From contig BJKQ01000003.1 in assembly GCA_006538405.1 (NCBI GenBank), positions 3,348,001-3,412,000 of the forward strand: 64,000 nucleotides of DNA, read 5' to 3'. A program made the translations under genes and the position numbers. The notes below the pieces were generated by a model, which saw only the letters and a program-made list of their open reading frames with translations, ran no database searches and was not told the origin of the DNA. This document shows, one piece after another, positions 1-14,953 of this stretch. Numbering within the stretch: the stretch's first letter is position 1; each line of letters starts with the position of its first letter. This stretch comes from Hansfordia pulvinata (lineage: Eukaryota > Ascomycota > Sordariomycetes > Xylariales).

Positions 1-2044
1 GTAGCGCGGAGCTCACGCCAAGACCCATGAGATCCGTGCCGGGGGCGTAGCAAGCCCATACATGTGAGAGCAGGGAGCGTGTAAGTTGGCCGCCGGCCTG
101 CCTGTAACTCGAGGCGTGCGCAGCAGAAAAAGACGGGGGCCACGATAGCCGTACCCCATCCCATAGTGGGTGAGTTGCCGGGGTCTGGACTGGTAGCGAA
201 AGACGTCTGGGTCTCTGCCCGCACCCCCCTCCTCCCCATTTGCCCCCCACCCCGGGCCCCGCGACGAGCAAAGCCAGACAAGCGCCAGCCAGATGGGCAA
301 GGCATGGCTGGCTACCTACATACTTACACCTGACCTACAGAGGGGTGGATAGGGACGACGGGAGGGATGCATGGCGGTACTGTCCCGCGCCCCCGGCCGG
401 GACTTCAGCATGGCGGCGTAAGGCGAAATACGGGTCCTGCTGAGCGTTGGGGCGTGGTGGGGGGCGGCAGGGAGCAGCAGAAGGAGCATTTGCCCTTGGA
501 GGAGGGGGGGCCCGGAACTCCATAGCGAGAGGGGCCAGCCAAAAAAACCCAAGGGTCAAGATGCGAGAGGACTGGGCGATGGCGGTGGACAGGAGGGATT
601 TGGTGGCCCGTTAGGCGGGGAGGGCTCTCAGAGGCAGAGGCGCGGTCGCAGCGGCAGGATTGGGTGGGTTGAATAGCCGGGCGGGCAAATGGTCAGGCTC
701 ATCTGACTCCTGGGTGTTTTGTCCGCGCCGGGTCGGTTGGTTGGCTCTTGCGCCTTGCGCCCGTAACTGCGTGTCGTCTTAAGTCCGTCGGGGAGTAGAC
801 AGATGGGCAAGGTGAGTTTGGGCGGGGATGGGATGTCACGGGGTCGATTGCCTATCCGTACCGATCCGTACATGCCCTACGGCGCAGATTAGCATGGAGG
901 CAGGCTGGGTAGCTAGTGAAAACACTGCTGTGCAGCGCAAGACTTCCTACCAAACCTAACCTGAGGCGCCTTGACCGACCAACGTCTTGTGCCTGAGGGA
1001 CTATGGGACTGGCGGAACGGTGTGTGTGCGGGCGTGCTGGTACCCGAACGCTGAGGCCATCGGGGGGGGTCCGGCCGAGTAGGTAAGGGCAGGTAGTCGG
1101 TCGGCCGCCGAGTAGAAAGGATCCCTGCCATGAAAGACGTGAGCTGAAGCAGGGTTTGGCGATGGCCACAATGGAACGCGGGAGCGGGCGGCGCCGACCA
1201 GTCGACATTGCACTGTAGGAGGTAGGTGACTACATCAACTGCCGTGATTCACCAGGTGTTCCAACTACCACATGTTCTCCGGGTAAATTAATTCTGCCGA
1301 GGACCTCTCGCTACACAGACAGCGGGAGGCAGGTGCGAATACCTAAGTTCATGTATGCCCTTCCAGGCCGTGGCTGCCACTATCACCGCCCGCAGTGTCT
1401 GTTGGTGCCATGGCCCGACCCCAATTCCGTTGACAATGGATTAGGTACGCGTGGTACGGATTACTCGTACAGTCGCCAGTCGCCAGTCGCCAAACATGAG
1501 ATAGCCCTAACCTAGCAGCCAAAACCCAATTGGTCCCTTCGGCACCTGCCACCCTCCGCATCCTTCGATCTCGGCCTTTACATGGGCGCCGACGCGACGT
1601 CAAGTACGAGTACGGGCACACCACCTTGTACCTACACCTCACCTTACCTGCTCGGCTGGCCTATCACGCCCTGCCTTATGTATATGTATCGTCCGGTCCC
1701 AGCCCCCCACCTATATGCCTTTACCTATAAGATACATGGTATGTAACCAGCAGCCCAGTGAGCCAAATTGTCCCCGGACCCTGACTGGTGACGTGGATGC
1801 CTGTGCTGTCCAGAGCCGCTACGAGTGCTCCGCGACGACGGCGGCTTTTGATAATGGGGTTCCTGCATCGTCAGGTCGCTGATGCAGTACATACATGTAG
1901 GTACTCGTAGCGATTGGACATGCAGGGCACAGCCATGAAATTCAAAGTCGTGTATATTGACCTTGCATATGCCTGACTCACGGGTACATCCTCACGGGAT
2001 CAGAGGGGGAAAAGTGAGAACGGACAAAAGAAAAAGAGAGAAAC

Positions 2045-2065
2045 AGAGAGAGAGAGAGAGAGAGA
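2045..2065. repeat. (AG)n microsatellite
   Basis: About ten AG units lie in purine-rich DNA, followed at 2250-2279 by a T-rich tract. Read directly from the sequence. Confidence 0.9.
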
Positions 2066-2859
2066 CAAAAAGAGAAGGCAGGCAATAAAAGGCGAATTAT
2101 GGCAAAAAAAAAAAGTAGAATAGAGAGATCCTGGCCCTCTCTGGTTTCATCTATTCCAGTCTCTAACATCGGTACTGTCAAAAAGACCAAACAGCCCCGG
2201 GCCCCAGTCGCCTCTGGCCACTCTGAGCGTCCCGGCATCGCCATCGCCTTTTTTTTCTTCCTTCTTTCCTTTTTTTTTGCCTCCGGCTCCCACTCATCGC
2301 CTGAGCGGCTGGGCTGTTGCCCGATTTAGTTCTGTGTTCGCCCGCCCTCGCGCAACGGCGGCAGCCAGGCAAGGTGACCTCAGGGCTGCTGGTCGGCGAC
2401 TCCACTCGCAGCCCAGCCCTAAGGGCGGTGGTCAACACTGGGGGTGGCTGCTACGGCTGCTTCTAACGGGACCCCGTACCTAAGGCAGCGCGTCTTCTCA
2501 ATCCAACCCTGATGAGGCGCGGGAGTGAGAGGTTTCCCGCCGTGCCCGCCCGCGCTGCACCCGGTGCGACGGGTCGTTGGCTTGCTTCTTCTTTCTTTTC
2601 TCCGCGGCCCAAATTTAGCGCACCGGGTGCATGTACGAGTATACTTCATGTCCCACATGGTGCATTCAAGTACTCATGGCCTTCTATTTGCTTCAACACC
2701 AGGCCTTCACATACATGAATGGCGCCTCCACAGACAACGGCTCTTCGTGGACGTGCTGCGTCTTATTTCCGTCGTCATCTTCTCGTCCACCTGCCAAGGC
2801 AGATCAGCGCATCACTGATGGCCCTGTGCTCATTTATTCCCATCTTGTGCCCGCGGACC

Positions 2860-2875
2860 GGGGGGGGGGGGGGGG
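2860..2875. repeat. poly-G tract, 16 bases
   Basis: An uninterrupted run of G in non-coding DNA. Its true length is uncertain because homopolymers appear to be miscounted elsewhere in this window. Confidence 0.9.
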
Positions 2876-3930
2876 ATTTGAATTTCCTTCTTCTGTTCGC
2901 CGAGGAGGATTCTTCTGCCCTTTCACCGATCCAAGGGTTCGCCCGCCCGCAAATTCCCAATGCGCATTGTAATGAGTACCTAATATACCAGACATGTATG
3001 TAAATGTTCTCGTGACCCATGACTACTCTTACCTGCTTCCTCCCTACTACCTACATATATAACTAACCACCTTGTTGGCGGGCGAGCAGGGTCCCCGCTG
3101 GACACATCCATACTACCTAGTAACCGCCTTGGGCAAGCCTGGCAAAACCGCACCAGCGCCATCGCAGCGGTCGACCGAGCCAAGAAATGGGTTCCCTTTT
3201 TAGCGGATACCCACGGCTGGCAAACGCTCCACCGGCCATTGTGTGCCGAGATGAGTAAGAAGAGTGCCAAGGTGGATGGATGCTTCTCACCTGCTTCCAC
3301 CACCCATTTCCCATGTGTTCGTTCCCAAGGGCCTGCCAATGCTCATGCCCGAACTCCGCACGCATTCGTAGATCCATGTACCGAGCAGGCCCTGGACTTC
3401 ACACCTCACTCACCCCAGGCCCATCCACATCTCCGTTAGGTAGAGGTGGGCAGAATCCCCCATTGTCACCTGACACTGTCACGCATGGGATACCCATGGA
3501 CTGATGAGATGCCGCGCCCGCCTGCTCCTCCGCAGTACTATGCTGCTTCTTTGCTTTGCGGCCTTTGTGGCCCACGTGCAATCGTCTCGTCTTGGCCCAT
3601 GCCGTGCTGGTCACCGCCCTGAGCAGTCCGTACTCGTAGAACGCGTAGGCAATAGTAGATGATTAGAGGAGGCTTCGCATGCCGACTTTTCGCTGGCTTG
3701 TCCTGGTATGTTTTCCCTTGCAGTGCGCCCCCACCGGAAAGCCCTCCCCCCCCCTCCCCGATCCCACGCCCAACACCCGCACGTTGACCCTTGCCGGTTC
3801 GTCAGCTTCTATCCAAACCAGTCTCCCCATCCTGGGACCCGCGCGGCTTGACCCCGTCATTCGCTGCCTGCGCAGACCTTCCCAGGTCGCCAGTCAGGAA
3901 ACCGTAGCGCCGATCTGACAAGCCCGAATT

Positions 3931-3946
3931 GGGGGGGGGGGGGGGG
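3931..3946. repeat. poly-G tract, 16 bases
   Basis: A second uninterrupted G run of the same length as the one about 1 kb upstream, also outside any gene. Confidence 0.9.
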
Positions 3947-5243
3947 CAGCTAAGGGGCGCAGCGCCCCGAATGCCGTGGCAGCGCAATTCGGCTGCAGTG
4001 GGCCCCTCCAACGTTGACTGACAGCCATGATGCAAGCCAACCAAGACATGTGAGCATGAATAGTGCCCTCGAACGCCCTGCCCTCCGACCGGGCTGTCTA
4101 TCGTTCCCCGTTGGCCACTATAGCCGCAGGTTAGCGCGGCTTTGCGGACGAAGAAAGCCCACTCGTGGTTGTGTGTCTAATCCGTAGGCGTCTCGCGCCG
4201 CGCTTGGCTAGCCAACGGCTAAAGCGCCTGGCCATCCCCAAAGGGCATGCCGAGCTCGTAGTGAGAGACGGCTCATCTGTACCGTTTGGACATGGTATGC
4301 CGATAGATTTGCCGCTGGGGAAGCCAGCCTGACTCACTCACCCGCTTTGTTCGATTCTGCCAACACCCGCTAGTTAGCCCATGTTTCTCCTCCATCTGTC
4401 AGCTCCGATTTGTAGGCACATGTCGTGGTGGCCCCGGGAGGTATCGTCTTGTTCTTTAGATTTCCACTCGGCTCATGAACCATCGCCAAGGACTGAGAAT
4501 TCCAGGTCGCCGACACCGATGATGAGCACGGTCCGTTGGCGCATGCGTTGCGCTTCTTTCCGCGCTTTGGGGGCGGGCTGAAGGGGCCGAGGCCGAAGTT
4601 TACGACACCTGGCATCTGACGGCCGGTGCGACGGCGGGAGACTGGATGACAGGGTCGGGCCCTGCAGCAACACCTCGGGCACCGCAGCGCTGGTACTCGT
4701 ACGAGTACACCGGTGACCCCATGGCGTGGGGTGTGGGATTTGATTGCCCACTACGGAATACAGGGTATCCGTAGACTCTGGAGGGGCCTGCTCCACAGGG
4801 GCCACTGCCAGTCTGTGCTTGCGCTGTGCACAGGCTTGGCTTGGCTTGTACTCGCAGTGACTAGGACACTACGATGACAGCATGAATGATGAAGACGGCG
4901 AAGGCGAAGGCGACGGCGACGGCGACGATGGCGGCGGAAGCCACCTCTTCGGTGGAGGGGGCCCGGGCCGGCCGTGGTGCCGGTTTGGGCTGACCGAGCC
5001 GGCACGTCCGGTTTGATGAAACACAAACTATCGCCTCTTCAAGGTGTGCAGTCTCCTCCTCGCCCGCCTCCTCTCTCGGCCGATTCTGTTCGGTCAGGTC
5101 TTCCCGTGCGGCTCACCTTGCTTACCCCCTTTTTTTGCCTCCTCCAAATCTGAAACCCGAAGCTTAGAGCGCGCGGCAGAGATGCCCAGGACAGACAAGG
5201 CAAAAAAAAATCCCGATGCCAAGGCTGCGGCCTCGGGGTTGGA

Positions 5244-5267
5244 GGGGGGGGGGGGGGGGGGGGGGGG
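5244..5267. repeat. poly-G tract, 24 bases
   Basis: The longest G run on this strand, outside any recognised gene. Confidence 0.9.
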
Positions 5268-8200
5268 TGGAAGAACGTCGAGTCCCCGTCATGCTATTCA
5301 AAATGCTGATTTTTTCACATGAAAAAGCCTGCACGTTTTAGCCTCAGGCTCGCCACCGCCCGCGTCGCGTAGCACTGGATACCTACTACCTTGTTGCCTA
5401 GATGGGCCGTAATAGGCTCGTATGTCATGCATCGACGCGCCCCTGCCTGACCCGCTCTGGAGGAGAAAAATAAGAGAGTCAAAACGACGGAACAAGACCA
5501 TGAGCCACTTCGCGGCTCTTCTCTTGCGGTTGGCAACGAAGCGGACGGGAGACACGGCCAACCCCGACTATGGCTCGGGCAGCCTAAGCCCTACCGGCAG
5601 GATTGAAGATTGGGTGCGTGACAGGGCGGCGCCGTAGGCGGATGGCGACGAGGCCGAGGCAGGCAGCATCGAAAGGTCCAGACTTGTGGCTTTGTGGGCT
5701 CAGCATTCGCCGCTGGCCGGTTCCGAGGAGTGTTTCAGTGGCATGACGCCTCGCCGCGGTGGGGAGGCAGACGGGCGGATTCGGGAGGACGCTGGGAACG
5801 ATGGCCTGGCAGGTGGTGTACCCGTACGCTTTGCCCGGACTGGTGGTGGTGGACGAGACGGGGCGCGCAGGCGAGTGCCAGGGTAGAGGTACGCGACGCG
5901 GGGCGGCTGTCTGGCCTTGCCGACGCCACCCCGAGTGGGTGGTCCCCCGGCAGATGTTGACGATGATGGCGGATGGCGTTGAACCAGCGCGATGTGCAAT
6001 CCGATACCTGACCTAACCTAAGGTAACCTCCCTGCACTCATTAGGTACCTTAGGTACACTGCACTGCACTACTGCACTGCACTGTACTGCATTCTGTAAG
6101 GGCGGGACGGAGATGGGATCCGAGGTGGGGAAGGTGGCAGGCCCAGAAAAATCGAGGCTGAGCCTGCCGTTGCCGTTGTGGCGTCTCTATTTTTAGGTAG
6201 CGATTTGAACTTGCATCTGTCTACTCGTACCTCGACTGATTGATCCGTCCACACTGCCTGACTGCCCGATTTCCAATCACGGACTTCTGGGTAGCATTGG
6301 TCATGCTCCGCCCTTGAATCGTAATCCTGAGCTTCCGTGGGGTGGGATTGGCCGACGCGGCGAACTGGGAATCGTAGGATAGGTACATACAACATGACAG
6401 AGACCGGCTCCCGTCCGTACAGCGTGCGACATAATCCTGTCTGTCTGTCTGAGGGCCTGCATTTCGAGTGCCTATCGGTGAGGTAGATCCATCCGATCTA
6501 GGTATGCTGCTAAATACGGCGATCGATTGCACAGATCTATGAACCGATGCACGGTACCCAGTATCTCTGGGCCCGTCCTGCGAATCACCAGACATTCATT
6601 ACACGCTCCTCAGATACCTTACCTACTAGGTTAGGTACCTTACCTACTAGATATCTCCTATACCGACAATTTGCACCGGGCACATTTTTTTTTTTCCGTC
6701 TTGGAAGGTACTATGTATGTGTTAATTAAAATACTTGGAGAGCAGTCGCGACGGGCCGGTTGCGCTTGCCAGGCTGCTCGCTCGCGTACCTACCTATTCG
6801 TAGACCTACCGGCGAACGGTGACTCCGCGTACCAAGGTATCTAGGTAAGGTGGTAGGTTAGGTACAGAGCAGCCTGGGATGAGGCACTCCCGCCTCCATC
6901 CTCTCATCAGCAAACAAGTATCGTGGCCACCACCGGCCGCGCACATCCACGCACCTGTTGCCCGGCTTGCGCAACCACATTGCCATCGGATCCGATGCGT
7001 TGTCCGTCTGGTTCTGATCCTCCGGGTCCTTCCTATCCCCGCCTTGCCAGCACAGCTCAACGCCATCCAAGACAGGATCGGGTTTGGGATTGTCACGCCT
7101 CCTCGCTGCCAGCATGGCCACCACAGCAAAAATATCCGACGCCTCCTGGCCCGTCGGTTCGGAAAGACATTCCTCAACCGCACACAGGCCATCTCTCTCC
7201 CAAAACGCGGCGGCGCGCAGTCTGGGGAAGTACGACTACTCGTACTCTGCTGCAGCCCTGCCGCTCCACCCCACCTCGTCATCCCGTGTCAATCTCATCT
7301 CATCTCAGGTCATCTGCGAGCACCTCGACCTGCACTGCAGTGCCTGCCCTGCTACGTCCTGCAAACTCCCGACGCAACCTTCTAAGCCTCCTCCAGCCTG
7401 GCTGCTAATAATAAACCAACTCCCAGCCCGGCCGTCTCTGTCACGCAAAGGACCTCGCATGAGCCGCATGTCTGCACAACGTGGCCGCCATGTCGTCTGG
7501 CGCTTCCTGTGTATGATTTTCGATGTCAGCTTTGTCATCCGGCAGGTGTCTGGCTGAGTGTCGAATCGATTCTCGCCTCTTGTCGCGCCGCAAGCAGTTC
7601 TACGGTCGCTTGCCGCCCACGCGACAATAGTATACTCGAGAACTACGACCTTTCTAGCGAAGCCCTAAACAGCGGGAAGCCGGGTGTGAGAACCCCACCC
7701 CCATCAGCCGCCAATGTCGCGGCTCTCATCAGCCAGGGCCTTCCCTGTCGCCAGTCGCGGCCCTTACGAGTACCCCATGAGGGCACGGGTTCTCCCCTAA
7801 CGAGGCACGTCATTCACATGTACCGCGAACACTGAACGCAGGTCTGGCTGCAGGCGCAACGCCCACGTTGTCCTATTAATAGACTCTCTTCTGTGCGACC
7901 ACCTGGCAAGCAGTGAGAGCTTGCCAGCTTCACTGCCGCGCGGCGCGTACTGCGCTCATACGCACTGGTGCTGGAGAGTCCCAAATGTTCAAGTCAACGC
8001 CATACAGGGAGGCCCTCGATGCGGTTGTGAGCTCTGTATGATTCTCGGGGCTCCGATCTGACCGCCTTCTTGACGGGCTTCGCACCTCCACTGCCGAATC
8101 CTGATTAGCGGCAGCTTGGTCATCCACTCCGGGAAATTCAGACACCACAACTGAAGGAATGCCGACTCGGCGACGGCCTATGGGTCGGGCAGCCATTGTG

Positions 8201-10472
8201 CGCCAGGGCCCCGTGGCTCTCGCAGAGCCCCAACCCCGTGTGGGGCGCGTCCGGTGGCTTCCCGAGGCGCGGTCTGGTTGTCTCGGACACTGACTGACGG
8301 CCGCTTCAGCGTCCAACGTCAAGGCGGCGCTGTAGATTGGTCGAGTCGCAACTGGAGAGGTCTTCTCCAGGAACGGTTCAGCAGCCTGGAACGCGAGGTC
8401 ACAGCCTGCGGCACTGACTTGTCAGGTATGGGATACTGGCAAGAAGCCTGACCGGGAAATGATACGAAAAGGGCTTCCATGTACACCACGGGGCAGAAGA
8501 GTGCCAAATCAGTTCGCAATGGCATGGGAGGGCGGTACTCGTATGACCTCATGTGGGCTGGAATGGTCGGAAGCCAAACAAAGGGCTCCCCAGAACGGCG
8601 GCCGAGGCTCTTGTCGTCGGTGAGAGCCCCAGTCTCTCTCAATCTCATTAGCAAGCCCAGCAGTGGACGCCTTGGCCCCATTGTGTTGCCAGCCTCTCGG
8701 GCACCACAGGCCCCAACCCCAGCTGCGACCGCTACAGGCTGGCGGTGAAGGAGCAGCCAAGGGTTCACCATCATGGATCTATCGACTTGCGGGCCTCCTC
8801 TCCTTGCTTCACTCTGCACGTGGTGGTACGATGGGCACTTGGACCCTGGTGCAGACCAAAAGCCGCAAGCGCCGGCCGAAGAAGTGTACGAGTACACGGA
8901 TAAGGGACTGCGAAGCAGCAGGGATGGGGATGGGGAAAGAGGGTACGAGCACGCACAGAGTCGGGTGCGCGGGCCAAGCTCCACGCCGGTCACGCAACAG
9001 CAGCAGGTACCATTCCCAGCCTCGAGCTTTGCTGATCCCGCTCGACGAGCGAGGCTTCCTGATGAGAAAGATGGGCGTCTATTCGGCCCGACGCCGCCGC
9101 GCGACCGTCTGGTTTTGCGACGTCTGTCGGGAACCTCCGCGGGGTACCGAGGGGCAGGGCCCGCGCCGATCACGACAAGGCATGGATCCGAGGCAGCGAG
9201 CACCACGCAGTGACGTGGCCGGGGAACTTTGAAGGGTCGGTGACGCCAGCGCGTGCCTATTGTGTCTTGTCGTCGCGGACCACGTCGCCGGCCGGAGATG
9301 GGACTAACTTAGGGACTAACTGGCGGGGTATCGCGCTGCGCTGCGCTGCGTCGCGCGCGGTGCGCCGATGGGCTTCCCGCCCCTTGTCTCCCGCGAGGCC
9401 ATTGTGAGTGAGGTGCTTGACAAAGTTCTTTGCTTCTCGGCTCAGCCTGCCGTCCGTCCCCTGCGTTCCCTTTCCCATGCCCCTTGATGCTGCTGCCCCA
9501 ACCTAGCAAGGCATTGAAGTTTATTATTATCTTTCCTACATAACCAAAAAGGCTTGTCCGTCCCCTGCCCTGCACCTACACCTGCACCTGCACGGGGCGG
9601 GTTCACAAGCCCATTTGTTCGTTAGGCGCAGTGCCAGCGTGGCGCAGCACCCGCGCCCCCGCATCTCCGTCCCCCATGCTGCACCGCATCGCGCATCGCA
9701 TCGCGGCTCTGCTGCTCTTCTCCCGTGCCCGCACGGCGCTTCGATCTAGACCGCGGGGCCCTACATTGTAAGCGCCCGCGGGCGGCTCGGCAGTGTGCGG
9801 AATCGAGAAGGCAATAGGCTGCGTTCGCCAAGACGGGGGCGCGGTTGTCAGTGTGTGTACTGTCTGTAGGTTCTGGGGCAGGACAACGAGGGCGGGGGCC
9901 TATGACGAGGAGGTAAGAATAGAAGCGCGCCACGCGCGTCTATTTCCCTGCTGACTCAACACTTTGCAGCCCTCGCTTGACAGTATATCGCCGACTCCGA
10001 CGCCTGCTGTCTGACTGCAGTGTAGTGCAGTGCAGGAAGAAGAGGGCCGGGCGTGATCGCATGAGGCTGTGTCCGTGAATGCAGCTCTTCACGTCTCTGA
10101 GTTTCGGGCGCACACATGCCATGTCAGACTGTCAAGTCTCTAATGTCCTTGTCGCCGTCTATCCGTGCGTTTCCCTTCCTCTCTCGTCTGGGAGATGGAG
10201 AGGCAACGCAGATGGGCCCCAGGACAGTCAGAGTCGCAGGCGGGCAAGAGTCAGCGTTGCACGCGCGAAAGGGTTTTCCTTGGAGGATGACATATCTCAC
10301 CAGCACACACGCCCTCCTCCGCTGCCACACTCCCTCGGCGTCAGCGCGCTTATCAGCCCTTTCCCCTCCGGAGCCTGCCGCCGCGAGCTCTGTGAAATCT
10401 CATGGGCCGGACTGCCGCCGCTGCCGCCGCTGCCGCTGCTGCCATCCTTTCTTCCGTGCGCGGCCAGCTCCG

Positions 10473-10474
<2 letters not shown>

Positions 10475-10535
<61 letters not shown>
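10475..10535. repeat. compound (CT)n-(GT)n microsatellite
   Basis: About seventeen CT units pass directly into about thirteen GT units. The long open frames over this stretch, reading Ser-Leu and Val-Cys runs, are products of the repeat and not genes. Confidence 0.95.
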
Positions 10536-10539
<4 letters not shown>

Positions 10540-11226
10540 GGAGTGTAAAGGTATCAAGTACGCAAGGCTCAATGACAATACGGCCGGAGAGCGTGGCCCG
10601 GCTCGTCGCGCAGAACAGCGCCGGTGGCACGTGGGCGTAGAGGCATGGATCTCAGCTCGCAACAAGCGCACCGCGCTGGACGCCTTTTGCCCTCGCGCCG
10701 CGCGGCACCGCACCGCGCCAGGACCTCCCGCTTTTCCATCGCATTCGGATCTTCTCGCTCTTGCGTTTTCTGTCGCGGCTGCTGTGCTTGTCCCCCGCCG
10801 AGCGGTATCGTCCGCGTCTCACAACTACTCGCGCTCGGTATCTGTAGCATCCTCACACCGAGGCGGTATGCCCTGCGAGGCTGGCGGCTTGTGTCACGCC
10901 GGCCAGACGTCAGGGGCTACAACACACGAGGTTGTGGGGGGCGTTGCTCCGCCTCTCAGCCGGGCTCGTGGATCGCTGCGCGCGTGTATATGCCCAGACG
11001 ATGCTGGCGGCGGGCGTTTGCTGCTGCCGCGAACATAGTGGGAGGTACTAGAACATTTGGCTGAGTTGATGTCGACCGTAGAGACACGAGATCAGTCTAT
11101 GGCTTGATGCGGAGCCTCTCTGTGAGTTGCGCACCGCGTACCAGCGGCCGCGCTGGTACGCAGGCAAGGGCTGCGTGACGCGTAGGGCTGCGAAGCACCG
11201 ATCGGTGGTTTCGAGCTGGGCTCGTT

Positions 11227-11243
11227 GGGGGGGGGGGGGGGGG
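11227..11243. repeat. poly-G tract, 17 bases
   Basis: Uninterrupted G run in non-coding DNA. Confidence 0.9.
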
Positions 11244-11418
11244 TGGGGAGGGGACAGTTCGCAAGGAATGACGCTCGACTCGGCAAGATGAGATAGCGTC
11301 GGTGACAGCAAGGGGTGGGGGGAGTTCGAGAGTAATGGCCGAGCTCACGACGGAGAGCGCTTAGACGGACAGGCACGACGTTGACACATTAACTTACACA
11401 CGGTGTACCTCACAAGAA

Positions 11419-11511
11419 GGTGGCGGTGGCACGTTTGTATCAAGACCGCATGATCAGTCCAGGGAGATGGCGGTGGCATGTTTGTATCAAGACCGCATGA
11501 ACAGTTCAGGG
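11419..11511. repeat. imperfect tandem duplication, unit about 49 bp
   Basis: The stretch beginning GGCGGTGGCACGTTTGTATC recurs about 49 bp later with a few substitutions. Both copies contain the segment TTTGTATCAAGACCGCATGA followed by a similar CAG-T-CAGGG tail. It lies in non-coding DNA. Confidence 0.85.
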
Positions 11512-13407
11512 TCGAATAAGCAATACGCAGAGAAGCTCTCACGAGTGTTTCTTCAACTTGGACTCGCCATTCCGCAGCTTGCAACGACAGTACGAAACCT
11601 CGGGTTGAAGAAACATATATACTCGACCCGCACAAGTACGGCGTGGACAGAGGCAGCGACAGCTGTGGGTGACTTCTAGCCGACTCCTCTTGATCGAATT
11701 GCCAGACCGGAGACCTCGTGCGTGTCACCAACCCGTCAGCGTGCATCAGAAGCGCAGACGATTATCACATTTGCAGCTACTCTCGTGCTGCGGTCGTTCC
11801 CCGCTGCGTTCTTCCAAAACTACAGCTCAAATCCGCCCCGAAGCTTTGAAAATAGTAGACCTGGCGAAGCCCCTGCTCTGGCATGCATACCGAGGAAGCA
11901 GGGCTGGCTATACGCAAGGTAGGCAGCAGCGGCAACGCTCCGTTAGGGAGCCCGAATCGACACATTGACTACGTTGAAGCAAAGATATCGGGTCCGAGTG
12001 TTTCTTCAATCCCCGCCCGGAGGAAGCAATAGCTTCTTGACACTGGATACCGGTGCAGAACAGCTTGACAGCACCAACAGTCAATACATGATTGTTGAAG
12101 GGTTTGCCGTTAGACGATCAAGAGACGACCAAGACCCCGATCGTTGAGGGGTTTCCTAACCCACGAAGAGGGCCAGACAAGGAGTGAAATTCGATGGATG
12201 AGGTCTTCGACGGTCTGCGGCGCGCTTTCAACGGGCCTTCATTGTGATGATCCCGCCAGAGACAAGTCGACGACCGCCGCTCTTGGGGCGGCAGCGGCCC
12301 TACACGAGCGCCAGTCCATCTTGTAACCCTCGAGTGTGCTGGCTTGAGCACTTCACTGGCTGAAGCTTTCACGCTTGGGACTAGTCAATAACATGCTCAT
12401 ATTCAATGAACGCAAAACTTCTAGACACCCCGGAAGAAGCCCGAGTCTTGGAGTAAGCATCGTGAGATGTTTCATTGGTGACAACATTTTAGTCATGGAA
12501 TGTGCGTCTCGGGGAAAGGCGCGTGAGACCACAGCTGAAAGGAGGATGAGTTTTTATGATCCCAGACACAACAAGAACATCTAGAAACCTACAACCCATA
12601 TCTGGCACAGGTTCGCCAGGTACCGGCACGTCATTACTACTTGACGCAGACTTGGAAACCCCTACCGGGAGCAGAGGCACGCATGAATAGTATCAGGTCG
12701 GTCGATTGGGGCCTTGGAGAGACATCGTCTTTCCCTGTGCTTTCCCGAGTAAGTACGAAGTCCTTGAGAGCCCGAGGTTGCTAACCCTTGCTTCTTGAAG
12801 AAGAGCTCACTCTTTTGATCACAAGCCACTTTGATGCACGGGAGAATCAGGTTTTGCCTTTCTTTTCGACTACGCCACCCACGGGAGAGAGCTAGGCCTT
12901 GTGGCGTCACAGTCGGACCTTGACCCCGTCCCAAGATGTAAACGCCCGTCGAATAGGCTTCGACTGCCAATCGAGAGTGCTCCTCACGTGAACTGACCGG
13001 CTGACTAGATATACAGCCAGCACCGGTTGCCCCATCAGATCGCTAACGGACGGAATGAGATAATGTTCAATCGGATTCATCTCATTATTCCAGGCATCTA
13101 GGGCGACCTGGTCAGGATATTAATGTCGTGCGGGCAGGTCTGTGCCTCACGAACTGCGCAGCGAGGAATTCTCCCGAGCAGAGCCCACCCGCTGTGACGA
13201 CGGCGGTCACAGGTCGTTAACCCTCAGCCGTAGTAAAGTAAAATACAGCAAACTACCACACAAACGCCAGCAAAATCTGATTTTATGTATCCATCTAACC
13301 CTTTTCCCGATTCGCACCATTGGGTAAGATCGGATCAAACAACGTCACGAATCGACTCAGAGCGAGACAGTGACCACTCGAGCAGGCGAGTGTGCTCTTC
13401 CGTGGCT

Positions 13408-14953
<1,546 letters not shown>

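Larger units (their letters stand above)
1..13407. other. long gene-poor region
   Basis: No reading frame here matches a family I recognise or shows steady C-ending codon use, so I call no gene. Frames longer than 150 codons are built from GC-rich or simple-sequence DNA; for example the frames over 10475-10535 are carried by CT and GT repeats. The stretch contains three G runs and one further G run near 11.2 kb, an AG repeat, an imperfect duplication near 11.4 kb, and many TACTCGTA/TACGAGTA and TAGGTA/TACCTA words. Multi-exon genes with very short exons or non-coding RNAs could be missed. Confidence 0.5.

Noticed and set aside
8319..9206. 295-codon open frame on the minus strand
   Set aside because: Composition is Pro/Arg/Ser-rich without third-position bias, overlaps other long frames on both strands, and includes translated TACTCGTA words. 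GC-rich chance frame.
10079..11038. 319-codon open frame on the plus strand
   Set aside because: Carried by the CT/GT microsatellite and GC-rich flanks; no domain or codon bias.
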